Part shown: one piece after another, positions 4,989 to 5,982 of the stretch | How the letters are laid out: every line of letters begins with the position of its first letter | How positions within the stretch are numbered: the stretch's first letter is position 1 | NCBI GenBank assembly: GCA_958419975.1 | Contig: CATZIG010000123.1 | Location: 1 to 5,982 of the forward strand | Direction: 5' to 3' | Source of the DNA: an uncultured Collinsella sp. | GTDB lineage: Bacteria > Actinomycetota > Coriobacteriia > Coriobacteriales > Coriobacteriaceae | Length of the DNA: 5,982 nucleotides | Made by a program: the position numbers and the translations under genes | The notes under the pieces: model-generated | Databases searched by the model: none | The model's input: only the letters and a program-made list of their open reading frames with translations | Told to the model about the DNA's origin: nothing

Positions 4989-5945
4989 GTGAACAACTTG
5001 CTACGTTTGATTGGAAGGCGTCTCGTAGCGCTGCCGATCATGGCATTGGGCGTCACCGTCCTGGTGTTCTTCCTTATGTCGTTCTCCAAGACCGACCCCG
5101 CCTACACGGCGTTGGGTGACGGTGCCTCGCCCGAGGCGGTCGCCGAGTACCATGAGAAGTATGGTCTGGACGACCCCTGGCCCGTGCGCTACGTGCGCTA
5201 TATGGGCGATTTGATTCATGGCGACATGGGCACCTATGGTGCTGCTCGTAACTCCGTTGCCAAGCGCATCTCCACGGCCCTGCCCGTTACGATGCAGCTG
5301 ACCTTCATCGGTCTTGCCATCGGTGCGGTCGTTTCGTTTTTGCTCGGCGTCATCGCGGCACTGTATCGCGACAAATGGCCGGACCAAGTGATCCGCGTCT
5401 TTTCCATCGCCGGCTTGGCAACCCCGTCGTTCTGGCTTGCCGTTCTGTTGATCCTGCTGTTCTCTTCCTACCTTAAGGTGCTTCCGGCATCGGGTGCTCT
5501 GCCTCACTTCACCACGAATCCGGTTGGCTATCTGGGACGTATGATCATGCCCGCTATCGCCTTGGCATTTCCGCTGACGGGCCAGATGACTCGTATCGTG
5601 CGTACCGCCATGGTCGAGGAGCTCGACAAGGACTATGTCCGTATGGCTCGTGGCGCCGGCGTTCCCGAGAAGGTCGTCGTCGGCATCAACGTTCTTCGCA
5701 ATGCGCTGATCACCCCGGTCACCACCCTCGGTCTTAAGATCGGTTACCTCATGGGCGGCGCCGTCGTCATCGAGGTTATCTTCAACCTCCCCGGCATGGG
5801 CACCGCGATTCTGCAGGGCGTTCAGGGCAACGAGGCGAACCTGGTTCAGGGCGTCGTCATCGTCGTTGCTCTCGCCTTCATCATCATCAACATCGTGGTT
5901 GACATGCTCTACCTGCTCATCAACCCGCGCATCAGGACGGTGTAG
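4989..5945 (+). CDS. DppB/OppB-type peptide ABC transporter permease
   Basis: A 318-residue inner-membrane permease, one of two that form the channel for the substrate delivered by the upstream binding protein. Length is typical of the DppB/OppB family. Membrane spans are about 12-33, 100-125, 136-159, 185-204, 243-266 and 286-311. After the first span comes the family's external region with DPAYTALGDGASPEAV, YGLDDPWPVRYVRYMGDL and HGDMGTY (36-83). The EAA-type loop that docks on the ATPase is EELDKDYVRMARGAGVPEKV (210-229) with the conserved Gly at 222, followed by LRNALITPVTTLG. A typical IEVIFNLPGMG (261-271) precedes the last span. Start GTG 4989 is chosen from its ribosome binding site. 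It follows the binding-protein gene after a hairpin-rich 157-base spacer and is followed 3 bases later by the next gene, so all are probably one operon. Dipeptide, oligopeptide or nickel specificity cannot be told from this protein. Confidence 0.95.
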   Translation: MNNLLRLIGRRLVALPIMALGVTVLVFFLMSFSKTDPAYTALGDGASPEAVAEYHEKYGLDDPWPVRYVRYMGDLIHGDMGTYGAARNSVAKRISTALPVTMQLTFIGLAIGAVVSFLLGVIAALYRDKWPDQVIRVFSIAGLATPSFWLAVLLILLFSSYLKVLPASGALPHFTTNPVGYLGRMIMPAIALAFPLTGQMTRIVRTAMVEELDKDYVRMARGAGVPEKVVVGINVLRNALITPVTTLGLKIGYLMGGAVVIEVIFNLPGMGTAILQGVQGNEANLVQGVVIVVALAFIIINIVVDMLYLLINPRIRTV

Positions 5946-5948
5946 ATT

Positions 5949-5982
5949 ATGGTAAAGATTCGAGAGAAGCAAACCGAGCAGC
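5949..5982 (+). CDS. Start of a downstream gene, probably the DppC/OppC-type permease (3' end outside window)
   Basis: ATG 5949 begins 3 bases after the upstream TAG and stays open to the window edge, giving MVKIREKQTEQ. A possible ribosome site, AGGA (5934-5937), lies inside the end of the preceding gene at a longish 11-base distance, and translational coupling is likely. The charged N-terminus fits the cytoplasmic tail that precedes the first span in DppC/OppC permeases. That identity comes mainly from operon order, because eleven residues are too few to recognise a family. Confidence 0.6.
   Translation, partial: MVKIREKQTEQ

Noticed and set aside
5001..5972. Open frame on the - strand (about 323 codons) opposite the permease
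   Set aside because: The translation is rich in Asp, His, Arg and Gln without any membrane or domain pattern. It is a shadow of the permease gene.

Overview
The window reads as ordinary chromosomal DNA of a moderately high-G+C Gram-positive bacterium. A Coriobacteriia member such as Collinsella is my best guess. It rests on overall sequence character, strong G/C-ending codon bias, a Tat-type lipoprotein signal on a solute-binding protein, and the style of the UvrC and MurJ proteins. No marker gene here proves it. All genes lie on the + strand.

Layout. Positions 1-906 hold the C-terminal part of a MurJ/MviN-type lipid II flippase, whose start lies outside the window. Its stop codon touches the start of uvrC (907-2853), the nuclease subunit of nucleotide excision repair, so the two are probably co-transcribed. 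A 364-base gene-free stretch follows (2854-3217). It holds a 9-base direct repeat, a candidate sigma-70-type promoter with a CpG-centred palindrome over its -35 box, and a leader of about 225 nt with several competing inverted repeats that ends in a hairpin covering the Shine-Dalgarno sequence. Next come a family-5 (peptide/nickel type) extracellular solute-binding lipoprotein (3218-4831), a 157-base spacer packed with five consecutive hairpins, a DppB/OppB-type permease (4989-5945), and the first 11 codons of a gene 3 bases further on (from 5949), most likely the partner DppC/OppC-type permease.

How the genes work together. The right half is the start of a peptide-type ABC importer operon in the usual order: binding protein, permease B, permease C, with the ATPases presumably downstream. 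The binding protein has the codon bias of a highly expressed gene, and the hairpin-rich spacer after it is where one would expect mRNA processing or stabilisation that yields more binding protein than permease. The left half is housekeeping (cell-wall precursor flipping and DNA repair) and has no visible functional link to the importer.

I see no mobile element, CRISPR array, tRNA or rRNA, and no obviously new gene system. The parts most worth a second look are non-coding (the structured leader and the hairpin array), plus an altered cysteine motif in UvrC.
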